Both the position numbers and the translations under genes were made by a program. Below, piece after piece: positions 34,061 through 43,201 of a stretch of DNA of 64,000 bases (the first letter of the stretch is position 1; each line of letters starts with the position of its first letter). The notes below the pieces were generated by a model. That model made no database searches. It was not told the DNA's origin and worked only from the letters and a program-made list of their open reading frames with translations. The DNA is from Pontibacter sp. SGAir0037 (GTDB taxonomy: Bacteria; Bacteroidota; Bacteroidia; Cytophagales; Hymenobacteraceae), in contig NZ_CP028092.1 in NCBI RefSeq assembly GCF_005491705.1, positions 3,348,001-3,412,000 on the forward strand. The letters are read 5' to 3'.

Positions 34061-34959
34061 CGGCTCAGTACCTCTTGCACTGCCAGCAGGTCTAACATAG
34101 CAGCATAGTAGCGCTCTATAGCTTCTGTATTGGTAGACAGGAAAAGGAAAGGCTCTATCAGTTCCAGCTCCATAAGAACCAGCCGACCGTTAATCTCAAC
34201 GCCATCTACGCGTGCGTAAAGGCAATCTGAGGCAAACTTTAAGGCAATATCTTCAGCCGTTGCCAGTAAGTGTGCCGGAGGTTCTGGGGTATGCACAGAT
34301 CCTCCTAAGAAATGCTGTACCCTGAAATCGCCTGGTTTGGCAGTTTTAAGCACAGCGTGGCTATACTTGCCTCCAAAGAAAAGAAACGACCACTCTCCCT
34401 TAGTTTTTATCTCTTCCAGGAATGGCTGCGCCAGGAAGCCTTCTTTTTGCAGCAACTCATTTATTTTAGCTGTTTCAGACGCTGCTTCTGTTTTGTTGAG
34501 TGCAAAGGTATTTTTGGAACCGCCGCTTACCCGGGGCTTTACTATAATTTTAGGTGTGCCTAGTTCTTCGAAGATAGCCGCTGCATTAAATTCGCTTCCC
34601 TGCTCCAGCCAGTAAGACGGCACTACGCTTACCCCCTGCTTCTCCAGATCTCTGAAATAAATTTTATCGGCATTCCATCTGATCGTTTTAACAGGATTCA
34701 GCACCTGGCATCTCTGCTGCTCCATTTTATGGAGCCAGATATAAAAAGCTTCAATTTTATCGAAATAATCCCAGGGCGATTTAACAATAGCCACATCAAA
34801 GGCCGACCAATCCACACGTTCATCCTCCCAGATCTGAAAGGAAACCTGATGTCCTTTATCTTTTAAAAACCTGAAAAGGCGGTCGTCTTCGCTATCGGCA
34901 TTCGCGGTATAATTGCCTAAACTTACACAAGTTACCAGCGCTATTTGTAGAGTTTGCAT
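34057..34959 (-). CDS. ATP-grasp domain protein, uncharacterised
   Basis: A 300-residue cytoplasmic protein with an ATP-grasp fold: an N-terminal Rossmann-like part (ALVTCVSLGNYTANADSEDD; VAIVKSPWDYF), the central KIIVKPRVSGGSKNTF (about 140-155) and the metal-binding end RLVLMELELIEPFLFL. The Asn/Glu pair that binds Mg-ATP appears within ELELIEP. The set resembles RimK/cycloserine-type ligases without matching one in particular, so the substrate of carboxylate-amine ligation is unknown. It is transcribed alone and overlaps the convergent stress-protein gene by four bases with no room for a terminator. Confidence 0.82.
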   Translation of the reverse strand: MQTLQIALVTCVSLGNYTANADSEDDRLFRFLKDKGHQVSFQIWEDERVDWSAFDVAIVKSPWDYFDKIEAFYIWLHKMEQQRCQVLNPVKTIRWNADKIYFRDLEKQGVSVVPSYWLEQGSEFNAAAIFEELGTPKIIVKPRVSGGSKNTFALNKTEAASETAKINELLQKEGFLAQPFLEEIKTKGEWSFLFFGGKYSHAVLKTAKPGDFRVQHFLGGSVHTPEPPAHLLATAEDIALKFASDCLYARVDGVEINGRLVLMELELIEPFLFLSTNTEAIERYYAAMLDLLAVQEVLSR

Positions 34960-35091
34960 AAATGTTGATATTTGTGCGAAATTATACTTTCTCCCTCGCA
35001 GAAACCAAGATTAAAGGCCCTTTAGTCAAAACTTTTGCCAGGACTACTATCGTATGTAAGGTATAGTTCTCGCACTTCTTTTACCACTTAC

Positions 35092-35745
35092 ATGATGTCG
35101 TCTCTTTTTTACAACAGCTGGAGCTGCTATAATAGCTTCGTATCCAGAATGTTGGCACTGGTATTTTTGTTCAGTCCCTTTACAGGTGCCTGCAATACCG
35201 CTATTACCAGCAACGAGGCCGACGATATGCCACAACAAGACTTTCAGGAACTTAGCTTCGAAGACACCTTATCCAGCAAAGTAAGCCGTTCTATAGCCGC
35301 TAATACCTATGATTTATTAGGAAACCCGATTATTGCCGACCGTAAACAGGGAAATAAGCTTGAGGCTTATTTTGTCAGAATTAATGCTGACTTTACCCTG
35401 GATGCCATGCCCATTGAGAACCGCCACAAACCAGATATAAGCGATACCATTTACACGATCCGCTTTGGGGAGTCGGTGCTGGAGCTCTATGCCCCCACTC
35501 AAACAGGCGATTTGCTTTTGCAGGATGCCGACATTCGTAACACAGGAATTATCCTGCGCAATAACATGAAAGTGGGGATGAGCCAGCCTGAACTAATGAC
35601 CAAACTAAAAGCGCACGACGTTCGCATTTTACAAACCACCAACGAAGTGGTAGCCACCACGGCAGAGGGTGCCCCTATTGCCTTAAGGTTTTACCTCAAA
35701 AACGGGAAAGTGAACCGCATCAGGTATGAGAGCTATGTAGATTAG
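35092..35745 (+). CDS. Hypothetical lipoprotein
   Basis: From the ATG at 35092 the product has 217 residues: a 33-residue signal peptide with an Arg before the hydrophobic stretch and a lipobox TGAC, lipidated Cys at 34. An earlier start at 35035 would put a second hydrophilic segment ahead of it, and the later ATG at 35149 would remove the basic residue, so 35092 (or the adjacent ATG at 35095) is preferred. The mature domain alternates short strands and turns (YTIRFGESVLELYAP; FYLKNGKVNRIRYES) and is probably beta-rich. I do not recognise it. It precedes dtd by about 120 bases. Confidence 0.7.
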   Translation: MMSSLFYNSWSCYNSFVSRMLALVFLFSPFTGACNTAITSNEADDMPQQDFQELSFEDTLSSKVSRSIAANTYDLLGNPIIADRKQGNKLEAYFVRINADFTLDAMPIENRHKPDISDTIYTIRFGESVLELYAPTQTGDLLLQDADIRNTGIILRNNMKVGMSQPELMTKLKAHDVRILQTTNEVVATTAEGAPIALRFYLKNGKVNRIRYESYVD

Positions 35746-35864
35746 TCTCTGTGCCTGTAAATCTTCCTAGTACCCACCATTCATTATTCCCTTTTTTAAT
35801 TGGGCAAAGCATGCAGTATTCCTAACTTGCCGGTTTTACAGACTTCATAAAACCATTGCAAACT

Positions 35865-36317
35865 ATGCGGATAGTGATACAACGCGTAACACAGGCATCT
35901 GTGACCATCAACCAGGTAGTAAAAGGGGAAATCGGTTTAGGGCTTTTACTTTTGGCAGGCTTCACCTCCGACGATACCGAAGAAGATTTAAAGTGGATTG
36001 CTGGTAAAGTGGCACAACTGCGCATCTTCAGCGATGAGCAGGATAAAATGAACCTGAGTGTACAGGATGTACAGGGGGATATACTAGTGATCAGCCAGTT
36101 TACGCTTTATGCCAATACAAAGAAAGGGAATCGGCCATCTTATATTCATGCTGCCCCACCAGCCATTGCCATTCCACTTTACGAGCAGTTTATTTCTTTG
36201 CTGGAGTCTGCTTTAGGCAAAAAGGTACAGACTGGCGAATTCGGTGCAGATATGAAAGTAGCCTTGCTGAATGACGGGCCTGTAACCATTGTTATTGATT
36301 CTAAAAACAGAGAATAA
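35865..36317 (+). CDS. dtd: D-aminoacyl-tRNA deacylase
   Basis: Homodimeric enzyme that removes D-amino acids from tRNA and so proofreads translation. The 150-residue product starts MRIVIQRVTQASVTI at the ATG at 35865; an earlier TTG (35856) would add three residues. The SQFTLYANTKKGNRPSY motif (about 77-93) and the C-terminal NDGPVTIVID with the Gly-Pro that lines the active site are intact. The mazG gene follows 11 bases later, so the two are probably co-transcribed. Confidence 0.96.
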   Translation: MRIVIQRVTQASVTINQVVKGEIGLGLLLLAGFTSDDTEEDLKWIAGKVAQLRIFSDEQDKMNLSVQDVQGDILVISQFTLYANTKKGNRPSYIHAAPPAIAIPLYEQFISLLESALGKKVQTGEFGADMKVALLNDGPVTIVIDSKNRE

Positions 36318-36328
36318 TTTCCCTTACC

Positions 36329-36655
36329 ATGACCTTAGCAGAAGCACAACAGATTGTTGATACCTGGATAAAAGAAAACGGCGTTCGCTATTTTAATGAG
36401 CTCACCAACATGGCCATTCTTACAGAAGAAGTAGGTGAAGTGGCACGCATTATAGCACGCCAGTATGGCGAGCAATCGTTTAAAGCCAGCGATAAAGACA
36501 AACAGTTAGCCGACGAACTGGCAGATGTGCTGTTTGTACTCATCTGCCTGGCCAACCAGACAGGTATCGACCTGACCGAGGCGATGCAGAAGAACCTGGA
36601 TAAAAAAACGAAGCGTGATAAAGACCGCCACAAAAACAACGAAAAGCTTCACTAA
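36329..36655 (+). CDS. MazG-family nucleotide pyrophosphohydrolase
   Basis: A 108-residue all-helical protein with the metal-binding pattern of MazG-like enzymes, EEVGEVARI (about 33-41) and ELADVLFVLICLA (about 61-73), with acidic residues spaced for two Mg ions. It likely hydrolyses a nucleoside triphosphate or a dCTP-like nucleotide; the exact substrate is open. It starts 11 bases after dtd. Its stop lies inside the left arm of the 50-bp palindrome at 36645-36694. Confidence 0.9.
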   Translation: MTLAEAQQIVDTWIKENGVRYFNELTNMAILTEEVGEVARIIARQYGEQSFKASDKDKQLADELADVLFVLICLANQTGIDLTEAMQKNLDKKTKRDKDRHKNNEKLH

Positions 36656-36694
36656 GAAAAGCCGGCACTAGTGCCGGCTTTTCTTAGTGAAGCT
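36645..36694. terminator. Perfect 50-bp palindrome at the end of mazG
   Basis: Both arms are 25 bases with no spacer and no mismatch, centred on CACTAGTG. The left arm covers the last three codons and stop of mazG; the right arm lies in the gap before the comB stop at 36715. Runs of AAAA and TTTT sit near the core, which fits a bidirectional terminator. Confidence 0.85.
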
Positions 36695-36714
36695 CTCACC
36701 TGAATTAATATAAC

Positions 36715-37437
36715 TTATGCTAGTTTATAGTTGGCTCTTACGTCCACCAAAGCATCCTGCTGCCACACAGGCACTACATCATACACATCGTGCTGCAGGC
36801 AGAATGATACATCTTTGTGAATATTCAAGTTTGCCAGGCGCTTTACGTGAGAAGACTGGCCCAGGTACTTTACGATATCTGCTTTTGCAGCCTGGTATAG
36901 GTGCAAAGAGGCCAATGTGGCATCGTTTTCAAAGCTAAAATCTTCCTGAAGCCTCTCTGCCAGAGCACCCGCAAACAACGTATCTTCCAGGTTGAACTTA
37001 CCTTTCCAGCCAGCACAAACCACTACTACATCTAACTGCAGGTTTACCAAATGCTGCACCACTGCCTGCAGGTTCAGAAAAGAACCAATGACAATTTCCT
37101 GGGCATCTTCTGATAAGCGTATAGCACGTGTACCGTTGGTAGTGGTAATAGCCACTGTGCGCCCTTCCAGCCCCTCCATATAGCTGAAAGGCGAATTTCC
37201 CAGGTCGAAGCCCTCAGCCTTTATACCATCGCGCTCGGCAGCCGTTAAACAACCCTGGCTGGCAAAAGTAAGGCACTCCTCCAACTGCATAACAGGTATA
37301 ATCTGGGCAACTCCATGGGCAAAAGCGGTTACCATGGTAGAAGTAGCCCGTAAGATATCAACCGCAACTACCGCTTTCCCTTTCAGATCATATAAATGTA
37401 TAAGCTCAGGGCTATAACAAACATCAATAGAAGGCAT
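36715..37437 (-). CDS. 2-phosphosulfolactate phosphatase family protein (ComB-like)
   Basis: A 240-residue protein of the ComB family, which in methanogens removes phosphate from 2-phosphosulfolactate on the way to coenzyme M. The VAVDILRATSTMVTAFAHG stretch (about 23-41), the TTNGTRAI segment (about 115-122) and VVCAGWKGKFNLEDTLFAG match the family. Bacteria of this group do not make coenzyme M, so the role must differ; sulfonate metabolism, including the sulfonolipids of Bacteroidota, is a reasonable inference. Single gene, converging on mazG. Confidence 0.85.
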   Translation of the reverse strand: MPSIDVCYSPELIHLYDLKGKAVVAVDILRATSTMVTAFAHGVAQIIPVMQLEECLTFASQGCLTAAERDGIKAEGFDLGNSPFSYMEGLEGRTVAITTTNGTRAIRLSEDAQEIVIGSFLNLQAVVQHLVNLQLDVVVVCAGWKGKFNLEDTLFAGALAERLQEDFSFENDATLASLHLYQAAKADIVKYLGQSSHVKRLANLNIHKDVSFCLQHDVYDVVPVWQQDALVDVRANYKLA

Positions 37438-37533
37438 ACTAAATCGTTTTTATTAATTAGGCAAACACAAAGCTGGTCATAAAGCACAGTGTTTTCTGCG
37501 GCAGCAGCTCATGCCTTGTTTTTGCCTGATAAA

Positions 37534-38622
37534 TTACTTTTTATAGAAAGGCAGTTTTACTACCTGAGCTTTCATGTCTTTGTTGCGCACACGCACAAAA
37601 ACCTCGGAACCAGGTTTGGTAAATTCCTGGGTGATATAACCTAAACCAATACCTTTTCCTAAAGAGGGAGACATGGTACCTGAAGTTACTTCGCCTATCG
37701 GTTCTCCGGCAGCATTCACAATTTCATAATGCGCCCTTGGAATAGCCTTGTCTACCATTTCAAAGCCAACCAGTTTTCTCGAAACGCCAGCTGCTTTCTG
37801 TTCTTTCAGCTGATCGGAGTTAGTAAATTCTTTATCGAATTTCGTTATCCAGCCTAGTCCAGCCTCCAGTGGAGAGGTTGTATCGTTAATGTCGTTTCCG
37901 TAAAGGCAGAAGCCCATTTCCAGGCGCAGCGTATCGCGGGCTCCCAAACCAATCGGCTTAATACCGTACGCCTTGCCTGCTTCCATAATCACATCGAAAA
38001 CTCTTTTAGCATCTTCGTTGCGCACATAAATTTCGAAGCCACCTGCACCAGTATAACCTGTTGCTGATATAATAACATCCGGCACACCCGCAAATTCACC
38101 TTTTTCAAAAGTATAGTATACCATAGAAGCCAGGTCTACAGAAGTAAGCGACTGCAGCGCATCTGTAGCTTTAGGACCCTGAACGGCAAAAAGGGAAACC
38201 TGATCAGAAATATTTTCTAATTCAACGCCTTGGGTGTTAAATTTATTTACCCATTCCCAATCTTTTTCGATGTTGGAAGCATTTACAACCAGCATATATT
38301 CTTCTTCACCTAAACGGTATACCAGCAGGTCGTCTACTATACCGCCTTCTGTATTAGGGAAGCAGGAATACTGCACCTTACCATCGGTAAGTTTAGCGGC
38401 ATCGTTAGAAGTAACACGCTGGATCAGATCCAGCGCCTGCGGTCCTTTCAATAAAAACTCACCCATGTGCGATACATCAAAAATACCAACGGCATTGCGT
38501 ACCGTATGATGCTCGTCTAAATCGGATGAATAACGCACAGGCATCTTATATCCTGCAAAAGGCACCATTTTAGCTCCGAGTGCTTCGTGCACATCATTTA
38601 AAGCAATCTTCTTTAATTCCAT
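37534..38622 (-). CDS. gcvT: Aminomethyltransferase (glycine cleavage T protein)
   Basis: Transfers the aminomethyl group from the lipoyl-H protein to tetrahydrofolate in glycine cleavage. The 362-residue length, N-terminal [20 protein letters not shown], the folate-binding [12 protein letters not shown] (about 48-59), [12 protein letters not shown] (about 190) and the C-terminal substrate part [19 protein letters not shown] are all typical. No gcvH or gcvP is near. Single gene with its own -7 element. Confidence 0.96.
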   Translation of the reverse strand: MELKKIALNDVHEALGAKMVPFAGYKMPVRYSSDLDEHHTVRNAVGIFDVSHMGEFLLKGPQALDLIQRVTSNDAAKLTDGKVQYSCFPNTEGGIVDDLLVYRLGEEEYMLVVNASNIEKDWEWVNKFNTQGVELENISDQVSLFAVQGPKATDALQSLTSVDLASMVYYTFEKGEFAGVPDVIISATGYTGAGGFEIYVRNEDAKRVFDVIMEAGKAYGIKPIGLGARDTLRLEMGFCLYGNDINDTTSPLEAGLGWITKFDKEFTNSDQLKEQKAAGVSRKLVGFEMVDKAIPRAHYEIVNAAGEPIGEVTSGTMSPSLGKGIGLGYITQEFTKPGSEVFVRVRNKDMKAQVVKLPFYKK

Positions 38623-39008
38623 TCTTAATCAGGCTTGTTCTAGCGATTGGGTCACAAAATTAACTAAATTTATACTCCATCCTAACCTTATATAGTATCG
38701 GGTAGCTTCTTCTTGTGCGGTATTAGCAGCCTTACTGCCTTTAATTAAATAACCAGTTATTCCTTTTGCTTCTATTTGGCTGCAGTGATATGTGGTGCGC
38801 AGTTTATAACTTTTTTGCTATATATACGTATAGCAAATTCTTAACCAGCCAACATGACTACGCCAGCCTGTAAACATAGCTATCAATATCAAAAAAGCCT
38901 TAATTTCGTTTATTCCTGTTATTTTCGTTCTCATAAAGCATCCGGTGAACCCGACCGTTATCTTTAAATTAACATTATAAATTACCCTTATAAGGTTTTA
39001 TTAATTAC
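38623..39008. other. Divergent intergenic region between gcvT and the histidine kinase
   Basis: About 390 bases without a supported gene. It contains the gcvT -7 element (38655-38662) and a 9-bp inverted repeat, TTTGCTATA and complement at 38814-38822 and 38829-38837 with a 6-base loop, of unknown role. No clear promoter for the kinase was seen. Confidence 0.5.
38655..38662 (-). promoter_or_regulatory. Candidate -7 element for gcvT
   Basis: The minus strand reads TAATTTTG, matching TAnnTTTG; predicted leader about 26 bases. Confidence 0.45.
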
Positions 39009-40475
39009 ATGAAGTTATCTGTTAAGCTGTTTGCAGGCTTTCTCCTTATATCTATTCTTTTCACTGCTGTTGCAATCGTAAACTTCAGATTATCTGAAGT
39101 AGTAGTAGAAAACTCCAGATGGGTTTCGAGATCGCAGATTGTAGTCCGTAACTCTGCGGCTCTTCAACGCTATATAATTGATATGGAAACAGGTATACGA
39201 GGATACCTGTTAAATGGAAATGAAACATTTCTGGAGCCGTATCTTCAGGCAAAGGAGCAGGTTCCCAAACTATTACAGGAGGTACGAAGCTATACAAGCA
39301 GCTCTGAAGAACAGCTGAAGAAACTGGATAATATCCAAAATACACATAGCAGGTGGCATAAGAATTACGCCGAACCCCTTATTGAACTGATAAAGGCCGA
39401 CACTTTAGAAAATGGCCGCTTCAACGTACTTATAGATAGCCTGGTGCTAGGTGAAAAAACGTTGATGGATACAATCAGAAATGATTTTAAAGAGTTTAAT
39501 GCTTTTGAATACCAACTGCGGCAAACCCGAAGCGATATCCTGAGCGAAAGTATACAGGACACGCGCCAGATATCTACCATTCTTACCGTTGTATCTGTTG
39601 TACTAGGCCTTTGCTGGGCTTTTTATATTACCCGAATTATTACAGGCCGAATCATAAAAATGGTGTCTCTGGCAGAAAAAATCTCCCAGGGAGACTACAA
39701 AACCCAAATAGTTGACACCTCACAGGATGAGCTAAGCAAGCTTTCGTTATCACTGAACCGTATGTCGGCCACCATTGACGATACGGTTAGCGAACTCGAG
39801 CGAAAAAACAAAGAACTGGACCAGTTTGCGTATGTAGTATCGCACGACCTGAAAGCCCCCCTTCGGGGCATTGAGGTGGCCTCGCGATGGGTAGAAGAGG
39901 ATATGGGACAGGAATTGCCTGCCAATGTCAGAGAATACCTGGTTATGATGCGTGTACGTGTTCATCGTATGGAAAACCTTATCAATGGTATACTGGCTTT
40001 GGCACGTATTGGCAGAACCAACCATACCGAAGAAGTAGTAGACGTGCAGCAGCTCTTAACTGAAATAATAGACCTGCTGTCTCCTCCCAAAGGGTTTAAC
40101 ATCCATATTCAGGACGAAATGCCTGTTATATACACTGTTCGCATACAACTGCAGCAAGTGTTCTCCAACCTGATCAGTAACGCCATTAAGTACCATCATA
40201 AAGATACGGGGAATGTGTGGATAAGACATCAGATCGAAAATGATTTTCATGTTTTCTCTGTTACAGACGATGGTCCGGGTATAGATACAGAATATCACGA
40301 CCGTATCTTTGTTATCTTTCAAACGTTACAAGAAAGAGACGCCGTAGAAAGTACAGGGGTAGGCTTAGCCATTGTGAAAAAAATTGTAGAGTGGCAGGGA
40401 GGCACAATTCGTATAAACTCCGAACCTGATCAAGGCGCAACATTTACCTTTACATGGCCGATTGTGGAAGCATAA
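39009..40475 (+). CDS. CHASE3 domain sensor histidine kinase
   Basis: A 488-residue membrane sensor. An N-terminal helix (about 7-27), a periplasmic CHASE3 four-helix domain (about 35-180) with the MDTIRNDFKEF region, a second helix (about 182-203), a HAMP linker (about 204-257), a dimerisation domain with the phospho-acceptor His in AYVVSHDLKAPLRGIEV (about 273-289), and an ATPase domain with the N box NLISNAIKYHHKD, DDGPGID and GVGLAIVKKIV. The kinase core is of the bacteriophytochrome-like subclass that pairs with single-domain receivers. The partner lies 50 bases downstream. Signal unknown. Confidence 0.94.
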   Translation: MKLSVKLFAGFLLISILFTAVAIVNFRLSEVVVENSRWVSRSQIVVRNSAALQRYIIDMETGIRGYLLNGNETFLEPYLQAKEQVPKLLQEVRSYTSSSEEQLKKLDNIQNTHSRWHKNYAEPLIELIKADTLENGRFNVLIDSLVLGEKTLMDTIRNDFKEFNAFEYQLRQTRSDILSESIQDTRQISTILTVVSVVLGLCWAFYITRIITGRIIKMVSLAEKISQGDYKTQIVDTSQDELSKLSLSLNRMSATIDDTVSELERKNKELDQFAYVVSHDLKAPLRGIEVASRWVEEDMGQELPANVREYLVMMRVRVHRMENLINGILALARIGRTNHTEEVVDVQQLLTEIIDLLSPPKGFNIHIQDEMPVIYTVRIQLQQVFSNLISNAIKYHHKDTGNVWIRHQIENDFHVFSVTDDGPGIDTEYHDRIFVIFQTLQERDAVESTGVGLAIVKKIVEWQGGTIRINSEPDQGATFTFTWPIVEA

Positions 40476-40490
40476 AAGGTATAATTTTTA

Positions 40491-40498
40491 TACATTTG
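40491..40498 (+). promoter_or_regulatory. Candidate -7 element for the response regulator
   Basis: TACATTTG matches TAnnTTTG, 15 bases after the kinase stop codon. It suggests the receiver may also be transcribed alone; predicted leader about 21 bases. Confidence 0.45.
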
Positions 40499-40525
40499 TA
40501 AAATACAGGATTACGAACTTACTAT

Positions 40526-40960
40526 ATGAGTGATAAATCAGTTAATATTCTTTTAGTGGAAGACGACTATCTGGATATTATGAACGTTGAGAGAGAGTTA
40601 AAAAAAATAAATATTACCCATCCGATACACGTTGCACGTAACGGTCGGGAGGCTTTGGACATGTTGAAAGGAAATGGTGTACCGAAGATTTCTCCTGCGC
40701 CAAGTGTCATCTTACTCGACATTAACATGCCGCGCATGAACGGACTTGAGTTTCTTACTGAATTAAGACACGACCCGGAATTCAGCCACGTTCCTGTTTT
40801 TATCATGACTACATCCAATGAAGAGTCAGACCGCTTCGCTGCGCAAAAACTAAATGTGACAGGCTATATTGTAAAGCCTTTATCGTTTGACAACTTCGAA
40901 AACAGCATTTCGTCGCTGGACAGCTTTAGCTTATTTTTAGATCTTATTAAGCTGAAATAA
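40526..40960 (+). CDS. Single-domain response regulator
   Basis: A 144-residue receiver domain with no output domain. Acidic pocket residues occur in LVEDDYLD (about 10-17), the phospho-acceptor Asp is in VILLDINMPRMNG (about 62-74) and the conserved Lys in VKPLSFDNF. Such Rcp1-like receivers commonly pass signals by binding other proteins. The kinase directly upstream is the likely partner. Its 3' end faces the rnhB stop, 24 bases away, with no recognisable terminator between. Confidence 0.94.
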   Translation: MSDKSVNILLVEDDYLDIMNVERELKKINITHPIHVARNGREALDMLKGNGVPKISPAPSVILLDINMPRMNGLEFLTELRHDPEFSHVPVFIMTTSNEESDRFAAQKLNVTGYIVKPLSFDNFENSISSLDSFSLFLDLIKLK

Positions 40961-40984
40961 GCTTTAACACCCTCCATAGAGATG

Positions 40985-41581
40985 CTAGAACAAAGGCAGT
41001 TGCTCTGGTAATAACCTAAAGGATTTTCTATGGTGGGGAGACACCCCTTCTTTTAGAATCGCTTCTCTGTGTTTTATGGTTGGATAACCTGCGTTCTGCT
41101 CCCAACCATAGTCTGCAAATTCTGCTGCCAAAGCAGCCATCTTATCATCCCGATATGTTTTTGCCAAAACCGAGGCAGCAGCAATCGACAAGTACTTTGC
41201 ATCGCCTTTTATAATGCAGGTATGAGGCACTTCTTTGTACTGCTTAAACCTGTTTCCGTCCACAATTAAATGCGCAGGCACATTGGCTAACGCCTCTACC
41301 GCTCTGTGCATGGCCAGGTAAGTTGCCTGCAGAATATTGATTTCATCTATTTCCTCCGGACTGGCCTCTCCTATGGCCCAGCTAACAGCATCTCTTTTAA
41401 TATCTTCCCTGATCGCCTCCCGCTGGATTTTACTTAACTTCTTAGAGTCGTTGAGTAAGGGATGCGTATAGTTTAGTGGCAATATAACTGCAGCAGCCAC
41501 AACAGGCCCTGCCAGGCAGCCACGCCCCGCTTCGTCGATGCCGGCTTCGAAGGGTAAGGAGGTGTAGGTAGAGTAAAGCAT
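40985..41581 (-). CDS. rnhB: Ribonuclease HII
   Basis: Removes ribonucleotides from RNA-DNA hybrids. The 198-residue protein has the [15 protein letters not shown] opening (about 14-28), which carries the first two acidic metal ligands, and the [11 protein letters not shown] segment. The later [12 protein letters not shown] contains the third acidic residue. Length is typical. Upstream on the same strand are susCD, cut off by the terminator at 41626-41649, so rnhB is expected to have its own promoter in the 90-base gap, which I could not pick out. Confidence 0.96.
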   Translation of the reverse strand: MLYSTYTSLPFEAGIDEAGRGCLAGPVVAAAVILPLNYTHPLLNDSKKLSKIQREAIREDIKRDAVSWAIGEASPEEIDEINILQATYLAMHRAVEALANVPAHLIVDGNRFKQYKEVPHTCIIKGDAKYLSIAAASVLAKTYRDDKMAALAAEFADYGWEQNAGYPTIKHREAILKEGVSPHHRKSFRLLPEQLPLF

Positions 41582-41625
41582 TCGAATTTTTATTCGACAA
41601 GGTAAATAAGCTTGGGTATAAAAAA

Positions 41626-41649
41626 AAGCCCGTTCTAAAGAACGGGCTT
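41626..41649 (-). terminator. Terminator after susD
   Basis: Perfect 11-bp arms (AAGCCCGTTCT and complement, 41626-41636 and 41639-41649) with a 2-base loop; on the minus strand the hairpin is followed by TTTTTTT. It lies between the susD stop and the rnhB start. Confidence 0.9.
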
Positions 41650-41670
41650 CTCAAAAGAAAACATTAGAGA

Positions 41671-43185
41671 CTATAAGGCTCCATTTGTCAGCACTTCTGC
41701 TGTTGGAATAGGTAACAGATAGCGAGGATCTGTTGTAGGTATACTTGCTAATACAGTGGCAGATCCAGCTCCTCTTGAAAGTAGAGGCTGCTGTGTTCTG
41801 AACACATCATTTGTTCTGAATCCTTCTCCTAATAATTCGATTCTACGCTCTGTTAAAATAGTATTAATAAGATTTTGCTTGCCTGTTGGCACATAAATCC
41901 AGCTAGGATCTGACCGATGGTGAACTGCTAAAAGTAAAGCAAGAGCCCGTACTTCACTTCCAACTCTGGCCTCTGCTTCAGCCAAGTTTAAAAGCACTTC
42001 ACCATACCTGATCAGGGGCACCCAGGTTGTGTAAGGTGAAGTTCCACTAAACTTAGTTAAAATTCTAGGTTGGGCAGTTAACCCAGTATAAGTAGCAGTC
42101 AGAGCAGATTTACGTACATCTTCAGTCCTGAATTGAGTATCAGCATAAATTCCTGTTGTAGTATTCAGCGTAAACTCAATATTCCCGGCATTGTAGTAAT
42201 ATCCTATCTGGTTTTGGGTACCAGGAGCATCTAAATCAGCGAAGGGGGCAGCTAATATCACTTCAGTATTTGTATTGGCCGTAGCAGTAGTAGTAGAATA
42301 GTTACTAAAGTTGTTCGCCAATGAGCTTTCCAGTTTATAGGCGTAAGCTCCTGCCAAAGGGCTAGTAAAAGGAGCTGCAGCAGAAACTATTTTATCTGAC
42401 TCTGTAATAACATCAGCATAACGTCCCATCACCAAATATACCCTAGCCTTCAGTGCTATTACAGCTGCTTTGTTGGCACGTGTAATGTTTAAAGTAGTGT
42501 TGTTCGCACCAGTGCTGTACTTTTCAGGTAATGCTGTTTCTGCCTCATTTAAATCTTTAAGAATTTGAGTATATACTTGGGCTACAGTACTTCTGGCTAG
42601 AGAATTATTAGCACTGGTTGTCTCAGCCTGTAAGCGCAGTGGCAAGCCAGGTGAAGCTCCGTTATCAGCCACATAAGGTTTTGCAAACATCTGAACCAGA
42701 TAGAAATAAGACATGGCTCTGATAAATTTAGCTTCGCCCTCATACTGTTTAGCCGTTTCGGCAGGCACGCTGTTAGGGTTTTCAGCTAAACCTTTTAAGA
42801 ACAGGTTTGTTCTGTTGATGGTTAAGTAACCTCTTGACCAGATATCTGTTAAGTATGGTTCATCTGCACCGCCTGTCTGGTTCCAGATACTATAGCCTGT
42901 AACGTTATTTGCTGTTCTGTTTACAAATTCTTCTCCCCTGATATCGTTATAGATCTGATAACGTCCTCCTAAAAAGCGACCATGCTTTATAGAACTGTAC
43001 AATCCATTTACCTGCGCCAGCACAAGGGCCGGCGTTGCAAAGTTATTCCCTTCCAAAACAGTAAGTTCTGGTTCAGCTGTAAGGAAATCTTCATCACATG
43101 ATGAAACAACAGGCACTAAAGGTATAGTTAAAAAAGCAAGCTTAACTATATATCTTTTACTTGATTTTATATTCAACATTTTCAT
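41671..43185 (-). CDS. SusD/RagB family nutrient-binding outer membrane lipoprotein
   Basis: Surface lipoprotein that captures a substrate (usually glycan or peptide fragments) for the partner SusC channel. The 504-residue protein has a signal peptide ending at the lipobox VSSC with lipidated Cys at 30, then a helical SusD-like fold with TPR-like segments (AKQYEGEAKFIRAMSYFYLV; TRANKAAVIALKARVYLVMG). The C-terminal part ends in a NTILTERRIELLGEGFR region typical of the family. It follows susC 16 bases later on the same strand. Confidence 0.94.
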   Translation of the reverse strand: MKMLNIKSSKRYIVKLAFLTIPLVPVVSSCDEDFLTAEPELTVLEGNNFATPALVLAQVNGLYSSIKHGRFLGGRYQIYNDIRGEEFVNRTANNVTGYSIWNQTGGADEPYLTDIWSRGYLTINRTNLFLKGLAENPNSVPAETAKQYEGEAKFIRAMSYFYLVQMFAKPYVADNGASPGLPLRLQAETTSANNSLARSTVAQVYTQILKDLNEAETALPEKYSTGANNTTLNITRANKAAVIALKARVYLVMGRYADVITESDKIVSAAAPFTSPLAGAYAYKLESSLANNFSNYSTTTATANTNTEVILAAPFADLDAPGTQNQIGYYYNAGNIEFTLNTTTGIYADTQFRTEDVRKSALTATYTGLTAQPRILTKFSGTSPYTTWVPLIRYGEVLLNLAEAEARVGSEVRALALLLAVHHRSDPSWIYVPTGKQNLINTILTERRIELLGEGFRTNDVFRTQQPLLSRGAGSATVLASIPTTDPRYLLPIPTAEVLTNGAL

Positions 43186-43201
43186 TCAAATTTAAAGTAG
43201 A

